Source of the DNA: Saccharomonospora marina XMU15
GTDB lineage: Bacteria > Actinomycetota > Actinomycetes > Mycobacteriales > Pseudonocardiaceae
Direction: 5' to 3'
NCBI RefSeq assembly: GCF_000244955.1
Contig: NZ_CM001439.1
Location: forward strand, 3,390,385 to 3,454,384
DNA: 64,000 nucleotides
The notes under the pieces were generated by a model. That model searched no databases. It saw nothing but the letters and a program-made list of their open reading frames with translations, and was not told the origin of the DNA. Both the position numbers and the translations under genes were made by a program. Positions 29,216-38,423 of the stretch are shown piece by piece (the first letter of the stretch is position 1; every line of letters begins with the position of its first letter).

Positions 29216-30331
29216 ATGGGCAACACCGACAGGCTGGCCCAGCTCTCGCAGGCAGGGGTGTCGATCTGGCTCGACGATCTGTCGAGGCAGCGACTGGAGT
29301 CGGGCAATCTGGCCGAGTTGGTCAGGGACAAGCACGTGGTGGGCGTGACGACGAACCCCACCATCTTCGCCAACGCCGTCTCGCACGGTGAGTCCTACGA
29401 CGAGCAGGTGCGGGCGCTTGCCCAGCACGGCGCCGACGTGCACGAGGCGGTGCGCGAACTCACCACCACCGACGTTCGCAACGCGGCCGACCTGCTGCGC
29501 GACGTCTACACCGGCACCGGCGGCAAGGACGGCCGGGTGTCCATCGAGGTGGACCCCGGCCTGGCGAGGGACACCGACAAGACCGTGGCCGAGGCCGCCG
29601 ACCTGTGGAAGGCGGTGGACCGGCCCAACATCTTCGTCAAGATCCCGGCGACCGAGCAGGGACTGCCCGCGATCACCAGGACGCTTGCCGAGGGAATCAG
29701 TGTCAACGTCACGCTGATCTTCTCCGTCGAGCGCTACCGCGCGGTGATCGACGCCTTCTTCGCCGGGCTGGAGCAGGCAAAGGCCAGCGGTCACGAGCTG
29801 AGGTCGATCCAGTCGGTCGCCTCGTTCTTCGTGTCGCGAGTGGACACCGAGGTGGACAAGCGGCTCGAGGCGATCGGCACGGACGAGGCGCTGGCGCTGC
29901 GCGGTGAGGCCGCGATCGCCAACGCCCGGCTGGCCTACGCCGCCTACGAGGAACTGTTCGCCTCGCCGCGCTGGCAGCAGTTGCGGGAGGCGGGAGCCGA
30001 CCCGCAGCGACCGCTGTGGGCGTCGACGGGGGTGAAGAACCCCGACTACTCCGACACCCGCTACGTCGACGAGTTGGTGGTGGCGGGCACCGTCAACACC
30101 ATGCCGGAGAAGACACTGGAGGCGGTGGCCGACCACGCCCGGATCGAGGGCGACAAGGTCAGCGGCACGGCGGGACAGGCGCAGCAGGCCTTCGACCGAC
30201 TGGCCGCCGCCGGCATCGACATCAGCGACGTGTTCCTCACCCTGGAGAACGAGGGCGTGGAGAAGTTCGACAAGTCCTGGACCGAATTGCTGGACACCGT
30301 GAACGACCAGCTCGCCAAGGCGAAGGGCTGA
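29216..30331 (+). CDS. tal: Transaldolase
   Basis: 371 residues, actinobacterial transaldolase subfamily. The Schiff-base lysine is in [21 protein letters not shown] and [20 protein letters not shown] are class signatures. It exchanges dihydroxyacetone units between sedoheptulose-7-P and glyceraldehyde-3-P. AAGGGG sits 9 bases before ATG 29216; an in-frame ATG at 29207 directly abuts that signal and is less likely. It follows tkt by 42 bases. Confidence 0.96.
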   Translation: MGNTDRLAQLSQAGVSIWLDDLSRQRLESGNLAELVRDKHVVGVTTNPTIFANAVSHGESYDEQVRALAQHGADVHEAVRELTTTDVRNAADLLRDVYTGTGGKDGRVSIEVDPGLARDTDKTVAEAADLWKAVDRPNIFVKIPATEQGLPAITRTLAEGISVNVTLIFSVERYRAVIDAFFAGLEQAKASGHELRSIQSVASFFVSRVDTEVDKRLEAIGTDEALALRGEAAIANARLAYAAYEELFASPRWQQLREAGADPQRPLWASTGVKNPDYSDTRYVDELVVAGTVNTMPEKTLEAVADHARIEGDKVSGTAGQAQQAFDRLAAAGIDISDVFLTLENEGVEKFDKSWTELLDTVNDQLAKAKG

Positions 30332-30338
30332 GCCCCGG

Positions 30339-31964
30339 ATGGCCACGGAGCAGACGGAGGTGACGGTTCGCGACGCCGGGTTGTGGTCCGCGGCCGTCCC
30401 GCTGCTGGAGTCGCTGGTCGAAGACCGGGTGGCGAGCAGGCTCACCGACGGCGACGCGACGCTGTGGGGCGCCGACGCGGAACCGGAGGCCGCGATCCGG
30501 CTGTCGTGGACCACGCTGCACAAGACGTCGCGCCCCTTGATCGGTGAGATCGAGACACTGCGGGCGCAGTTGCGGTCCGACGGTATCGACCGCGTGGTGC
30601 TCGCGGGCATGGGCGGCTCGTCGCTGGCACCGGAAGTGATCACCAACACCGAGGGCGTCTCGCTGACGGTGCTCGACACCACCGATCCGGATCAGGTCGC
30701 CGACGCGCTCGCCGGCGACCTGGAGCGCACGGTGGTGGTGGTGTCGTCGAAATCCGGCACGACGGTCGAGACCGACAGCCACCGGCGGATCTTCGCCAAG
30801 GCGTTCGCCGACACGGGCATCGACGCGGCGAGCAGGTTCGTGGTGGTGACCGACCCGGGGTCGCCGCTGGCCGAGCTGGCGCGGGCACAGGGTTACCGCA
30901 AGGTGTTTCTCGCCGACCCCAACGTGGGTGGCCGCTACTCCGCGCTGACCGCGTTCGGGCTGGTGCCCGCCGGGCTGGCGGGGGCCGACGTGGCTCGGCT
31001 GCTGGACCAGGCAGCCGGGGTGGCACCCGCGCTCGGCGCCGACTCGGCCGACAACCCCGCGCTGCGGTTGGCCGCCGCGCTCGGCGCCGCCCACGCGGGC
31101 GGTGCCGAGAAGGTGGTGCTCGCCGACAGCGGCTCCGGCATCGTCGGCTTCGGTGACTGGGCCGAGCAACTCATCGCCGAGTCCACCGGCAAGCAGGGCA
31201 CCGGACTGCTGCCGGTCGTGGCGGAGGGCCCGGACGCCCCCGGCTTCGCCGACGCCGGGGGCGATGCCACCGCGGTGGCGGTCGGGGAGGCCGTGCCCGG
31301 CGCCGCGATCGCGGTGTCGGGACCGCTCGGCGCGCAACTGTTGCTGTGGGAGTACGCCGTGGCGACGGCGGGCAGGCTGCTGGGCATCAACCCGTTCGAC
31401 CAGCCCGACGTCGAGGCCGCCAAGCGGGCGGCCCGCGCGCTGCTGGACCACCCTGATGCGCCGGCGGCCACGGCGGAACCGACGAAGGTCGTCGGTCCCG
31501 TGGAGGTGTACGCGCCCGAGGGTAGTCCCGCGGAGGGCGGGCTCGCCGACGTACTGCGGAGGTTCGTGGACGCCGCGTCCGCCGCCGGCCGTGGTTACGT
31601 GTCGGTGCAGGCCTATCTGGACCGCATCACCGACGCGTCCGCCGCGGTGCTGCGCGCGGAGCTGGCAAGACGTACCGGGTCGCAGGTCACCTTCGGTTGG
31701 GGGCCGCGCTTCCTGCACTCCACCGGGCAGTACCACAAGGGCGGCCACCCCAACGGCGTGTTCCTGCAGCTGACCGGGAACGTGGAGGACGACATCGACG
31801 TGCCGGACCGGCCGTACAGCCTGGGTGTGCTGCAACTGGCGCAGGCTCTGGGGGACGGCCAGGTGCTGGCGGAGACCGGCAGGCCGGTGCTGCGGCTGCA
31901 CCTCACCGATCGAGCGGCCGGGCTGGCCGAGGTGGTCCGCGCGGTACAGGAGCTGAACGAATGA
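30339..31964 (+). CDS. pgi: Glucose-6-phosphate isomerase
   Basis: 541 residues with two SIS-type sugar-isomerase domains: VVLAGMGGSSLAPEVI and VVVVSSKSGTTVETDSHRR in the first, and a second half with FLHSTGQYHKGGHPNGVFLQ. It interconverts glucose-6-P and fructose-6-P and links glycolysis to the oxidative branch encoded next. It begins 7 bases after tal and overlaps zwf by ATGA. The actinobacterial version found in pentose phosphate operons is of this length. Confidence 0.93.
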   Translation: MATEQTEVTVRDAGLWSAAVPLLESLVEDRVASRLTDGDATLWGADAEPEAAIRLSWTTLHKTSRPLIGEIETLRAQLRSDGIDRVVLAGMGGSSLAPEVITNTEGVSLTVLDTTDPDQVADALAGDLERTVVVVSSKSGTTVETDSHRRIFAKAFADTGIDAASRFVVVTDPGSPLAELARAQGYRKVFLADPNVGGRYSALTAFGLVPAGLAGADVARLLDQAAGVAPALGADSADNPALRLAAALGAAHAGGAEKVVLADSGSGIVGFGDWAEQLIAESTGKQGTGLLPVVAEGPDAPGFADAGGDATAVAVGEAVPGAAIAVSGPLGAQLLLWEYAVATAGRLLGINPFDQPDVEAAKRAARALLDHPDAPAATAEPTKVVGPVEVYAPEGSPAEGGLADVLRRFVDAASAAGRGYVSVQAYLDRITDASAAVLRAELARRTGSQVTFGWGPRFLHSTGQYHKGGHPNGVFLQLTGNVEDDIDVPDRPYSLGVLQLAQALGDGQVLAETGRPVLRLHLTDRAAGLAEVVRAVQELNE

Positions 31965-33490
31965 GGCAGGGTAGCGCCAACCCGCTTCGCGATCCCAGGG
32001 ACAAGCGGCTGCCGAGGATCGCCGGGCCGTCCAGCCTGGTGATCTTCGGCGTCACCGGCGACCTCTCCCGCAAGAAGCTGATGCCCGCGATCTACGACCT
32101 CGCCCACCGGGGTCTGCTGCCCGCCGGGTTCTCGCTGATCGGTTTCGCTCGCCGCGACTGGGCCGACCAGGACTTCGGGCAGCAGGTGCACGACGCCGTC
32201 GCCGAGTACGCCCGCACCCCGTTCCGGGAGTCGGTGTGGAACCGGTTGGCGGAGGGCATCCGGTTCGTGCAGGGTTCCTTCGACGACGACGACGCCTTCG
32301 ACCGGCTCGCGCGAACGGTTCAGGAGCTGTCCGAGGAGCGCGGCACCGGCGGTAACACGGCGTTCTACCTGTCCATCCCGCCGTGGGCGTTTCCGGTGGT
32401 GACCAAGCAGCTGGCACGGTGCGGCCTCGCACAGTCCAGCGCGGACGTGTGGCGCAGGGTGGTCATCGAGAAGCCGTTCGGGCACGATCTGGCCAGCGCC
32501 AAGGAACTCAACGCGATCGTCAACGAGGTGTTCCCCGAGGAGTCGGTGTTTCGCATCGACCACTACCTCGGCAAGGAGACGGTGCAGAACATCCTGGCGC
32601 TGCGGTTCGCCAACCAGCTGTTCGAGCCGATCTGGAACTCCAACTACGTCGACCACGTGCAGATCACGATGGCCGAGGACATCGGCCTCGGCGGTCGTGC
32701 GGGCTACTACGAGGGGATCGGGGCGGCTCGCGACGTCATCCAGAACCACCTGTTGCAGTTGCTCGCGCTCACCGCGATGGAGGAGCCGGTCTCGTTCGAG
32801 CCTAGGGCGCTGCGGACGGAGAAGGTGAAGGTGCTCGGCGCGACCAAGCCGGTGGGGCCCCTCGACGAGACGACGGCGCGCGGTCAGTACGCGGGCGGCT
32901 GGCAGGGCGGCAAGAAGGTGCCGGGGCTGCTGCAGGAACCCGGATTCTCCAAGGATTCCACCACCGAGACGTACGCGGCGGTGACGCTGGAGGTGCGTAA
33001 CCGACGCTGGGCCGGGGTGCCGTTCTACGTGCGCACCGGCAAGCGGCTCGGGCGCAGGGTCACCGAGGTGGCCGTGATGTTCAAGCGGGCGCCGCACCTG
33101 CCGTTCGACACCACCTCGACCGAGGAACTGGGCCAGAACGCGCTGGTGATCCGGGTACAGCCGGACGAGGGTGTGACGATGCGGTTCGGCTCGAAGGTGC
33201 CTGGGACGACGATGGAGGTCCGCGACGTCACCATGGATTTCGGGTACGGCCACGCGTTCACCGAGACCTCCCCCGAGGCCTACGAGCGGCTGATCCTGGA
33301 CGTGCTGCTGGGCGAGCCCTCGCTGTTTCCCGCAAACGAGGAGGTGGAGCTGTCCTGGCGGATACTCGACCCGATCCTGGAGCACTGGGCCAAGCAGGGC
33401 ACCCCTGAGCCGTACGAGCCGGGCTCGTGGGGTCCGCCGTCGGCGGAGGCGCTGCTGAGCCGCAGCGGCAGGCACTGGAGGCGGCCGTGA
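31961..33490 (+). CDS. zwf: Glucose-6-phosphate 1-dehydrogenase
   Basis: 509 residues. NADP-binding IFGVTGDLSRKKLMPAIYDL, the substrate motif RIDHYLGKETVQNI with catalytic His/Lys, and the conserved GVPFYVRTGKRL. Produces 6-phosphogluconolactone and NADPH. ATG overlaps the pgi stop. The stop codon lies inside the first copy of the 78-bp repeat (GTGATC), in the same position that holds the opcA start in the last copy, so the gene probably once overlapped opcA by GTGA. Confidence 0.97.
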   Translation: MRQGSANPLRDPRDKRLPRIAGPSSLVIFGVTGDLSRKKLMPAIYDLAHRGLLPAGFSLIGFARRDWADQDFGQQVHDAVAEYARTPFRESVWNRLAEGIRFVQGSFDDDDAFDRLARTVQELSEERGTGGNTAFYLSIPPWAFPVVTKQLARCGLAQSSADVWRRVVIEKPFGHDLASAKELNAIVNEVFPEESVFRIDHYLGKETVQNILALRFANQLFEPIWNSNYVDHVQITMAEDIGLGGRAGYYEGIGAARDVIQNHLLQLLALTAMEEPVSFEPRALRTEKVKVLGATKPVGPLDETTARGQYAGGWQGGKKVPGLLQEPGFSKDSTTETYAAVTLEVRNRRWAGVPFYVRTGKRLGRRVTEVAVMFKRAPHLPFDTTSTEELGQNALVIRVQPDEGVTMRFGSKVPGTTMEVRDVTMDFGYGHAFTETSPEAYERLILDVLLGEPSLFPANEEVELSWRILDPILEHWAKQGTPEPYEPGSWGPPSAEALLSRSGRHWRRP

Positions 33491-33710
33491 TCGACACTTC
33501 CCCACCCCCACCGATCACGGACGCCGACCGGGTGCGGGTGCCCCGCAAGACACCGCAGGCGGCCGTGATCGACACTTCCCCACCCCCACCGATCACGGAC
33601 GCCGACCGGGTGCGGGTGCCCCGCAAGACACCGCAGGCGGCCGTGATCGACAATCGCCCGCAAGGATCACGGACGCCGACCGGGTGCGGGTGCCCCGCAA
33701 AACACCGGAG
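33481..33710 (+). repeat. 78-bp tandem repeat with conserved hairpin between zwf and opcA
   Basis: Copies run 33481-33558, 33559-33636 (identical) and 33637-33710 (degenerate, 74 bases). Each begins with GCGGCCGTGATC, matching GCGACCGTGATC at the true opcA start. Within each copy CCGTGATCG pairs with CGATCACGG (first copy 33485-33493 with 33512-33520, 18-base loop). In the third copy the loop is different but CCGTGATC/GATCACGG is kept. The unit is 26 codons long and open in frame, but the encoded peptide is not part of OpcA in relatives. Confidence 0.85.
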
Positions 33711-33716
33711 GCGACC

Positions 33717-34691
33717 GTGATCATCGACCTGCCTTCCACGACGACTTCGCAGCTGAACAAGAAGCTTGTCGAGATCAGGGAACGCGGTGGCGCGGTGGCG
33801 CTCGGCCGGGTACTGACACTGGTGATCGTCGCCGAGGACGACGACCAGTTGGAGGACGCCATCGACGCCGCCAACGAGGCGAGCAGGGAGCACCCGTCCC
33901 GGGTGATCGTCGTGGCGAGGGGCGCTCGCACGGCGGCCGCACGCATCGACGGGCAGATCCGGGTCGGCGGCGACGCCGGGGCCAGCGAGGTGGTCGTGCT
34001 GCGACTGTACGGCCCGCTGGTCGGCCAGGCACGCAGCGCGGTGGTGCCGTTGCTGCTGCCTGACGCGCCGATCGTGGCGTGGTGGCCGTTCGCGGGCCCG
34101 AAGGCGCCTGCGAGTGACCCGATCGGCCAGCTCGCGCAGCGACGGATCACCGACTCCGCCGCGGAGAAGAACCCGATCCGGAGCCTGCGCACCAGGGCGA
34201 AGTCCTATCAGGACGGTGATACGGACCTGGCGTGGACCCGGTTGACGAACTGGCGCGCGCAACTGGTGTCCGCTTTGGACCTGCCGCCGTTCGAGCGGAT
34301 CACCGGCGCGAGCGTCACCGGTGAGGGCGACTCGCCGTCGACCGAGTTGCTGGCGGGATGGCTGGCCGAGTACCTGAACGTGCCGGTCACCCGGGTGAAG
34401 AGCACCTCGGCGCAGGGCATCGTGTCGGTGCGACTCGACCGGCGCTCCGGCGCCGTCGAGCTGCACCGCCCGGACGGCAAGACGGGCACGCTCACCCAGC
34501 CGCTGCAGCCCCCGCGCCGGATCGCGTTACAGCGCCGCGACACCAGGGAATGCCTGATCGAGGAACTACGCAGGCTGGACCCGGACGAGGTGTACGAGGC
34601 GGCGCTGCGCGGGTTGGCCAAGTTGTCGCAGCCAAAGCGCAAGCCTGCCTCGTCGACCACCGGCCGGGCGGGGCGGAAGGCGAAGGTATGA
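33717..34691 (+). CDS. opcA: OpcA, glucose-6-phosphate dehydrogenase assembly protein
   Basis: 324 residues from GTG: IIDLPSTTTSQLNKKLVEIR, which matches the usual N-terminus of actinobacterial OpcA. Conserved LLLPDAPIVAWWPFAG and RRITDSAA follow. OpcA is needed for full activity of G6P dehydrogenase and is normally coded directly after zwf. The frame extends upstream to 33684 through the repeat, but family comparison favours 33717. The C-terminus is a basic tail (QPKRKPASSTTGRAGRKAKV). It overlaps pgl by ATGA. Confidence 0.92.
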   Translation: MIIDLPSTTTSQLNKKLVEIRERGGAVALGRVLTLVIVAEDDDQLEDAIDAANEASREHPSRVIVVARGARTAAARIDGQIRVGGDAGASEVVVLRLYGPLVGQARSAVVPLLLPDAPIVAWWPFAGPKAPASDPIGQLAQRRITDSAAEKNPIRSLRTRAKSYQDGDTDLAWTRLTNWRAQLVSALDLPPFERITGASVTGEGDSPSTELLAGWLAEYLNVPVTRVKSTSAQGIVSVRLDRRSGAVELHRPDGKTGTLTQPLQPPRRIALQRRDTRECLIEELRRLDPDEVYEAALRGLAKLSQPKRKPASSTTGRAGRKAKV

Positions 34692-35464
34692 GCGCGAACG
34701 ACGTCGTCGTCCACGACGACGAGGACATTCTCACCGCGGCATGCGCCGCACGGCTGGTGACCCGGCTGACCGATGCGCAGGCGGCCAGGGGTTCGGCGTC
34801 GGTGGTGCTCACCGGAGGCGGCACCGGGATCGCCATACTGGAACAGTTGCGGCAAAGCCCCGCCAAAGACGCGATCGACTGGTCCCGGCTCGACGTCTAC
34901 TGGGGCGATGAGCGGTTCGTGCCCGCAGGCGACGACGAGCGCAACGACAAGCAGGCCCGCGAGGCACTGCTCGACCACGTCGGTGTCGACCCGGCGCGGG
35001 TGCATCCGATGGCGCCTTCCGACGGCGAGTTCGGTGACGACCCGGACGCGGCGGCGGCTGCTTACGCGGGGATTCTCGCGGCGAACGCGGGGCCGGAGGA
35101 CGGCGACGTTCCCGCGTTCGACGTGCTGCTGCTGGGTCTCGGCGGTGAGGGACACGTCGCGTCGATCTTCCCGGACTCGCAGGCCGCCAGCGAGGACCGG
35201 CGTCGCGTCGTCGCCGTGCGCGACTCCCCGAAACCGCCGCCCACCAGGATCTCCCTCACCTTCCCTGCCATCCGAGCCGCGGCCGAGGTGTGGCTGGTGA
35301 CCGCGGGCGAGGCGAAGGCCGACGCGGTCGCTCTCGCGCTCGGTGGCGCGAGCGAGCTGCGGCTTCCGGCCGCGGGCGCGAGGGGCCGTTCCCGCACACT
35401 ATGGCTGCTCGACAGGGCGGCGGCGAGCAAACTGGGGGGCCTGACCGGATCGGTTCGCCCGTAA
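34688..35464 (+). CDS. pgl: 6-phosphogluconolactonase
   Basis: 258 residues, NagB/DevB fold: VVLTGGGTGIAILEQL, DWSRLDVYWGDERFVPAGDDERN and LLLGLGGEGHVASIFPDS with the catalytic His. Hydrolyses 6-phosphogluconolactone made by Zwf. It is the last gene of the pentose phosphate operon. 6-phosphogluconate dehydrogenase is not in this window. Between its end and the next gene 123 bases hold no clear terminator. Confidence 0.94.
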   Translation: MSANDVVVHDDEDILTAACAARLVTRLTDAQAARGSASVVLTGGGTGIAILEQLRQSPAKDAIDWSRLDVYWGDERFVPAGDDERNDKQAREALLDHVGVDPARVHPMAPSDGEFGDDPDAAAAAYAGILAANAGPEDGDVPAFDVLLLGLGGEGHVASIFPDSQAASEDRRRVVAVRDSPKPPPTRISLTFPAIRAAAEVWLVTAGEAKADAVALALGGASELRLPAAGARGRSRTLWLLDRAAASKLGGLTGSVRP

Positions 35465-35588
35465 CGCTGCGACGTCTGGCCTAATGCGGTGCGTTTCGTT
35501 GCATCCGCACACATTTCGGTCTTGCGCGGCGCACCGTGGTCGCTGAAACCTCTCTCAGGTCGAGTCCACGAGACGAGAGGTCCAAGCC

Positions 35589-36800
35589 ATGACCACGGAG
35601 GGCATCTCCATCCCTGAGGTGTCGGTCGGCGACCCCGACCCGATGGCACGAGACCGATCGCGGCGGCCCACCGGTACCGCCGCGCCCCGAGAAACCGCAC
35701 TCCGGCGCAGACCCGCCGTACGCGGACTTGCCGTGGACGCGCTCGCCATCCTGATCGCGGTGCTGGACGTCTGGCTCGTGATCCCGGAGCAGGCCGAGCC
35801 GTACTCGGTGTACCTTTCCGCGGCCAGCTGTGTCGCCCTGGTCGCCAGACGGTGGCTGCCGTTCACGGTGGTGCTGGCGACCGTGCCGGGTTTCCTCGCG
35901 GGCTGGGCGCAGCTGGCGGCCATGATCGCGCTCGGCTCGCTCGCCGCCAAGAAGCAGTCGCACTGGCAGGTCTGGGTCGGCGCAGGCCTGGTGTGGCTGT
36001 GCCGGTTCGTGCTGTGGCCGCTGCCCGACTTCTTCGACCTGAGCTGGCGTGAGCACATCCTGGACACCATCTACGGCATCATCGTCGCGGGCATGCCCAT
36101 CGCGATCGGGTTGCTCATCGGCGCGCGGACGGAGCTTTCGGCCAGGCTCGCCGAGCTTGCCCGCAGCCGCGACCGCGAGCGCCAGCTGCACGCGCAGGCG
36201 GTGCGTGCCGAGGAGCGGGCCCGGCTGGCCAGGGAGATGCACGACGTCGTCTCGCACGACATCACGCTCATCGCGATGCAGGCAGGAGCACTGGCGTCGG
36301 TCGAGAACAACGAGGAGGTCCGCACGACGGCGGCCACGATCCGCAAGCTCAGCACGCACACCCTCGAAGAGTTGCGCGCGCTGGTCGGGGTGTTGCGTTC
36401 CGGCGCGAACGACGGCCCCGGGCCCGACCTGCGCGACATCGAAACCCTGGTCGGCGGCACGGATGTGCCGGTACGGCTGACCGTCGAGCAGGTGCCGGAG
36501 GAGTTGCCGCCCGAGGTCTCCGCCGCCGCCTACCGCACGGTGCAGGAATGTTTGACGAACGTGCGCAAGCACGCCCCCGGCGCGACCGCGTTCGTGACGG
36601 TTCGCGGTGCGCAGGACGGGCTGTGCGTCGAGGTCCGCAACGCCGCGCCGAGCCACCCCGGTGAGGAACTGCCGTCCGGTGGCGGCTTCGGCCTCGCCGG
36701 GCTCGCGGAGCGGGCGAGGCTGCTCGGCGGAACGTTCGAGACCGGCCGGACGGAGGACGGGGGCTTCCGGGTCAGCGCGCGCTACCCGGCGGTGTCGTGA
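35589..36800 (+). CDS. Orphan NarL-type sensor histidine kinase
   Basis: 403 residues: a polar 45-residue N-terminus, four or five hydrophobic segments (45-185), then HisKA_3 with REMHDVVSHDITLIAMQAG and a HATPase with ECLTNVRKHAPGA and GGGFGLAGLAERARLL. GAGAGG precedes the ATG. Unusually for this class no response regulator gene adjoins it: the upstream gene is pgl and the downstream gene is convergent. The partner and signal are unknown. Confidence 0.88.
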   Translation: MTTEGISIPEVSVGDPDPMARDRSRRPTGTAAPRETALRRRPAVRGLAVDALAILIAVLDVWLVIPEQAEPYSVYLSAASCVALVARRWLPFTVVLATVPGFLAGWAQLAAMIALGSLAAKKQSHWQVWVGAGLVWLCRFVLWPLPDFFDLSWREHILDTIYGIIVAGMPIAIGLLIGARTELSARLAELARSRDRERQLHAQAVRAEERARLAREMHDVVSHDITLIAMQAGALASVENNEEVRTTAATIRKLSTHTLEELRALVGVLRSGANDGPGPDLRDIETLVGGTDVPVRLTVEQVPEELPPEVSAAAYRTVQECLTNVRKHAPGATAFVTVRGAQDGLCVEVRNAAPSHPGEELPSGGGFGLAGLAERARLLGGTFETGRTEDGGFRVSARYPAVS

Positions 36801-36810
36801 GCCTCGCGCG

Positions 36811-38022
36811 TCACCGCTGCTCGTGCCGGAAGTCGGTGTTGCCTTCCCGGATGTCCTCGGTGTCGTTCTGCTCCTCGTACTGCGGGCCGTACGCGACGCC
36901 GCGGGCGGCGATGCCTGCCGCGTTGGGTTTGAAGCCGTCGTTGACCAGTCCCGCGGTCTCACCGAACTCGCGCAGCGGGCCGTTGGACAGCGGGCCGTTG
37001 CGCACGAAGTCGCCGGCCCGCGCACCGATGTCGTCGGCGTTGTCGATCAGGTGACGCCCGCTCGCGACCTGGTCAGCGGCCCTGGAACCCGTCCGCGCAG
37101 CGAAGTCGCCGATGTCGTCGGCGACGCCGGTGACACGGTCGGCGCCCCTGCCCACCGACGACGCGACGTCGTCCAGGCGGGAGCCCGCCCTCGCGAAGCC
37201 CTCACCGACACCCGAGATCGTGGTGCCCGGTCCGGGGGCCACCTTGCCGACGGTGGAGCCGAGCTTGCCGAGTTTGCTGCCGATCTTCGCGGCCACCTGG
37301 GCGATGTCGTCCAGCACCTTCGCCAGGTGGGCGCCCGCCTTACCCAGTTTGGCCAGCAGCTTGCTGATCTTGGCCGCGATCTCGGCGACCTTCATGCCGA
37401 TCCGGCCCACCGCGTAGGAGATGTAGCCCGCAACGGTGGCGCCGAAGCTGACGACCGAGGTGGCCAGCGCGGCCAGCGCCCCTTTGATCAGTTCCGCGAT
37501 GAACGCGGCGACGATGTCCCTGATGATCGCCCGGCAGGTGGAGACCATCGTGCCCGCGGTGGCGACGACGGTGGCGGCGTTGCCCGCGCTCTCGGCCAGT
37601 GCCTCGACACCGTCGGCCATGTCCTGCGCGCGGGCTCGGTACTTGTCGGCGGCGGGCCCGGTCCAGGTGGGGATGTCACGTTCGACGATCCCGGGGATCT
37701 CGGCGGCGATCGCCTTCAACTCGGACTGCACGTCGGACCAGGTGTCCGCGCCCTGCTGGATGGCGGCGGGGTCACCTGCGAGCTTGTCGAGCCCGTCCTT
37801 CAACGGTTCGATGTGTTCGATCAACCAGCCCACACCCGCCGCGAGCAGCGTGCCGACCGGGTCGACCACCATGGCGAGCCCGTCGAGTGCGAGCACACCC
37901 GCGCTGGCGGCGAACTCGCCCCAGTCCTCGTCCTGGATCGCGGCGCCGGTGGAGCGAACGGTGTCGATGATGCCCGCACCGCTGGTGTTGCTCCTGGCCT
38001 CCGCACTGTCGAGATCGACCAT
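36811..38022 (-). CDS. WXG-type type VII secretion substrate, 403 residues
   Basis: Helical protein with a WXG turn (IPTWTGPAADKY, Trp120-Gly122) inside a helix-turn-helix region (residues 88-160), a hydrophobic stretch (AELIKGALAALATSVVSFGA, about 176-205), then long amphipathic helices with regularly spaced Lys and Gly (KISKLLAKLGKAGAHLAKVL) and an acidic C-terminus. No toxin nuclease or ADP-ribosyl domain is recognised. It starts 2 bases after the EspC-like gene. The shape recalls EspB/EspA-like substrates; function unknown. Confidence 0.72.
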   Translation of the reverse strand: MVDLDSAEARSNTSGAGIIDTVRSTGAAIQDEDWGEFAASAGVLALDGLAMVVDPVGTLLAAGVGWLIEHIEPLKDGLDKLAGDPAAIQQGADTWSDVQSELKAIAAEIPGIVERDIPTWTGPAADKYRARAQDMADGVEALAESAGNAATVVATAGTMVSTCRAIIRDIVAAFIAELIKGALAALATSVVSFGATVAGYISYAVGRIGMKVAEIAAKISKLLAKLGKAGAHLAKVLDDIAQVAAKIGSKLGKLGSTVGKVAPGPGTTISGVGEGFARAGSRLDDVASSVGRGADRVTGVADDIGDFAARTGSRAADQVASGRHLIDNADDIGARAGDFVRNGPLSNGPLREFGETAGLVNDGFKPNAAGIAARGVAYGPQYEEQNDTEDIREGNTDFRHEQR

Positions 38023-38024
38023 CG

Positions 38025-38339
38025 TCAGCCCCCGTCGCCGCCGCGGAACGGCTCCGCGTGTCCCTTGTCCGATTCCACGTAGGCTCGGCCCGCCGCCCTG
38101 ACAGCGGTGCCGAGGTCGCGGATGTCCTGCGCGTAGCCCGCGATCTGCTCGGCCGCCTCGCTCGAGGTCTGCCGCGCCTGCGTCGAGAACGCCTGCCCGA
38201 CGATGCCGAACGCGTCGATGCCGAAGTCGATCCCGCCGCCGCGCTCTCCCTCGGCCTGCACCCGCTGGGCGACGCCGTCGAGCGAGGCAGCGTGTGTGTC
38301 GAGTTCGTCCGGCTCGACCGTGAATCCGTTCCCTGTCAT
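38025..38339 (-). CDS. EspC-like type VII secretion protein
   Basis: 104 residues, two predicted helices around a short turn (FTVEPDELDTHAASLDGVAQ and QARQTSSEAAEQIAGYAQDI). The C-terminus carries YVESD (87-91), the YxxxD/E export signal of ESX substrates. It belongs to the EspC/WXG100-like group and probably pairs with the 403-residue protein coded 2 bases downstream for co-secretion. The ESX machine itself is not in this window. Confidence 0.78.
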   Translation of the reverse strand: MTGNGFTVEPDELDTHAASLDGVAQRVQAEGERGGGIDFGIDAFGIVGQAFSTQARQTSSEAAEQIAGYAQDIRDLGTAVRAAGRAYVESDKGHAEPFRGGDGG

Positions 38340-38423
38340 GTGCTCAGTCCCCAGTCCTTGTTCCCCAGTCCTTGTTCCCCGGTGTTCCCCGGTTCTCAGT
38401 CCTCGGTGCCCGGTTCTCGGTCG
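38340..38423. repeat. Short direct repeats between the YbaB-like and EspC-like genes
   Basis: The gap holds tandem copies of a 14-base unit (CCCCAGTCCTTGTT twice from about 38350), followed by degraded forms (TTCCCCGGTGTTCCCC, GGTTCTCAGTCCTCGGTGCCC). No promoter or terminator is recognised. The region separates two same-strand genes of the secretion locus. Confidence 0.5.

Noticed and set aside
33481-33710. Possible CRISPR array or mobile-element repeat
   Set aside because: Units are directly abutting with no unique spacers, and their ends match the local opcA start context, so local tandem duplication explains them.
33427-33720. A 97-codon frame running through the 78-bp repeats
   Set aside because: It starts inside zwf in another frame and consists of repeated VIDTSPPPPITDADRVRV units. 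The repeat length being a multiple of three keeps it open; no evidence it is a protein.
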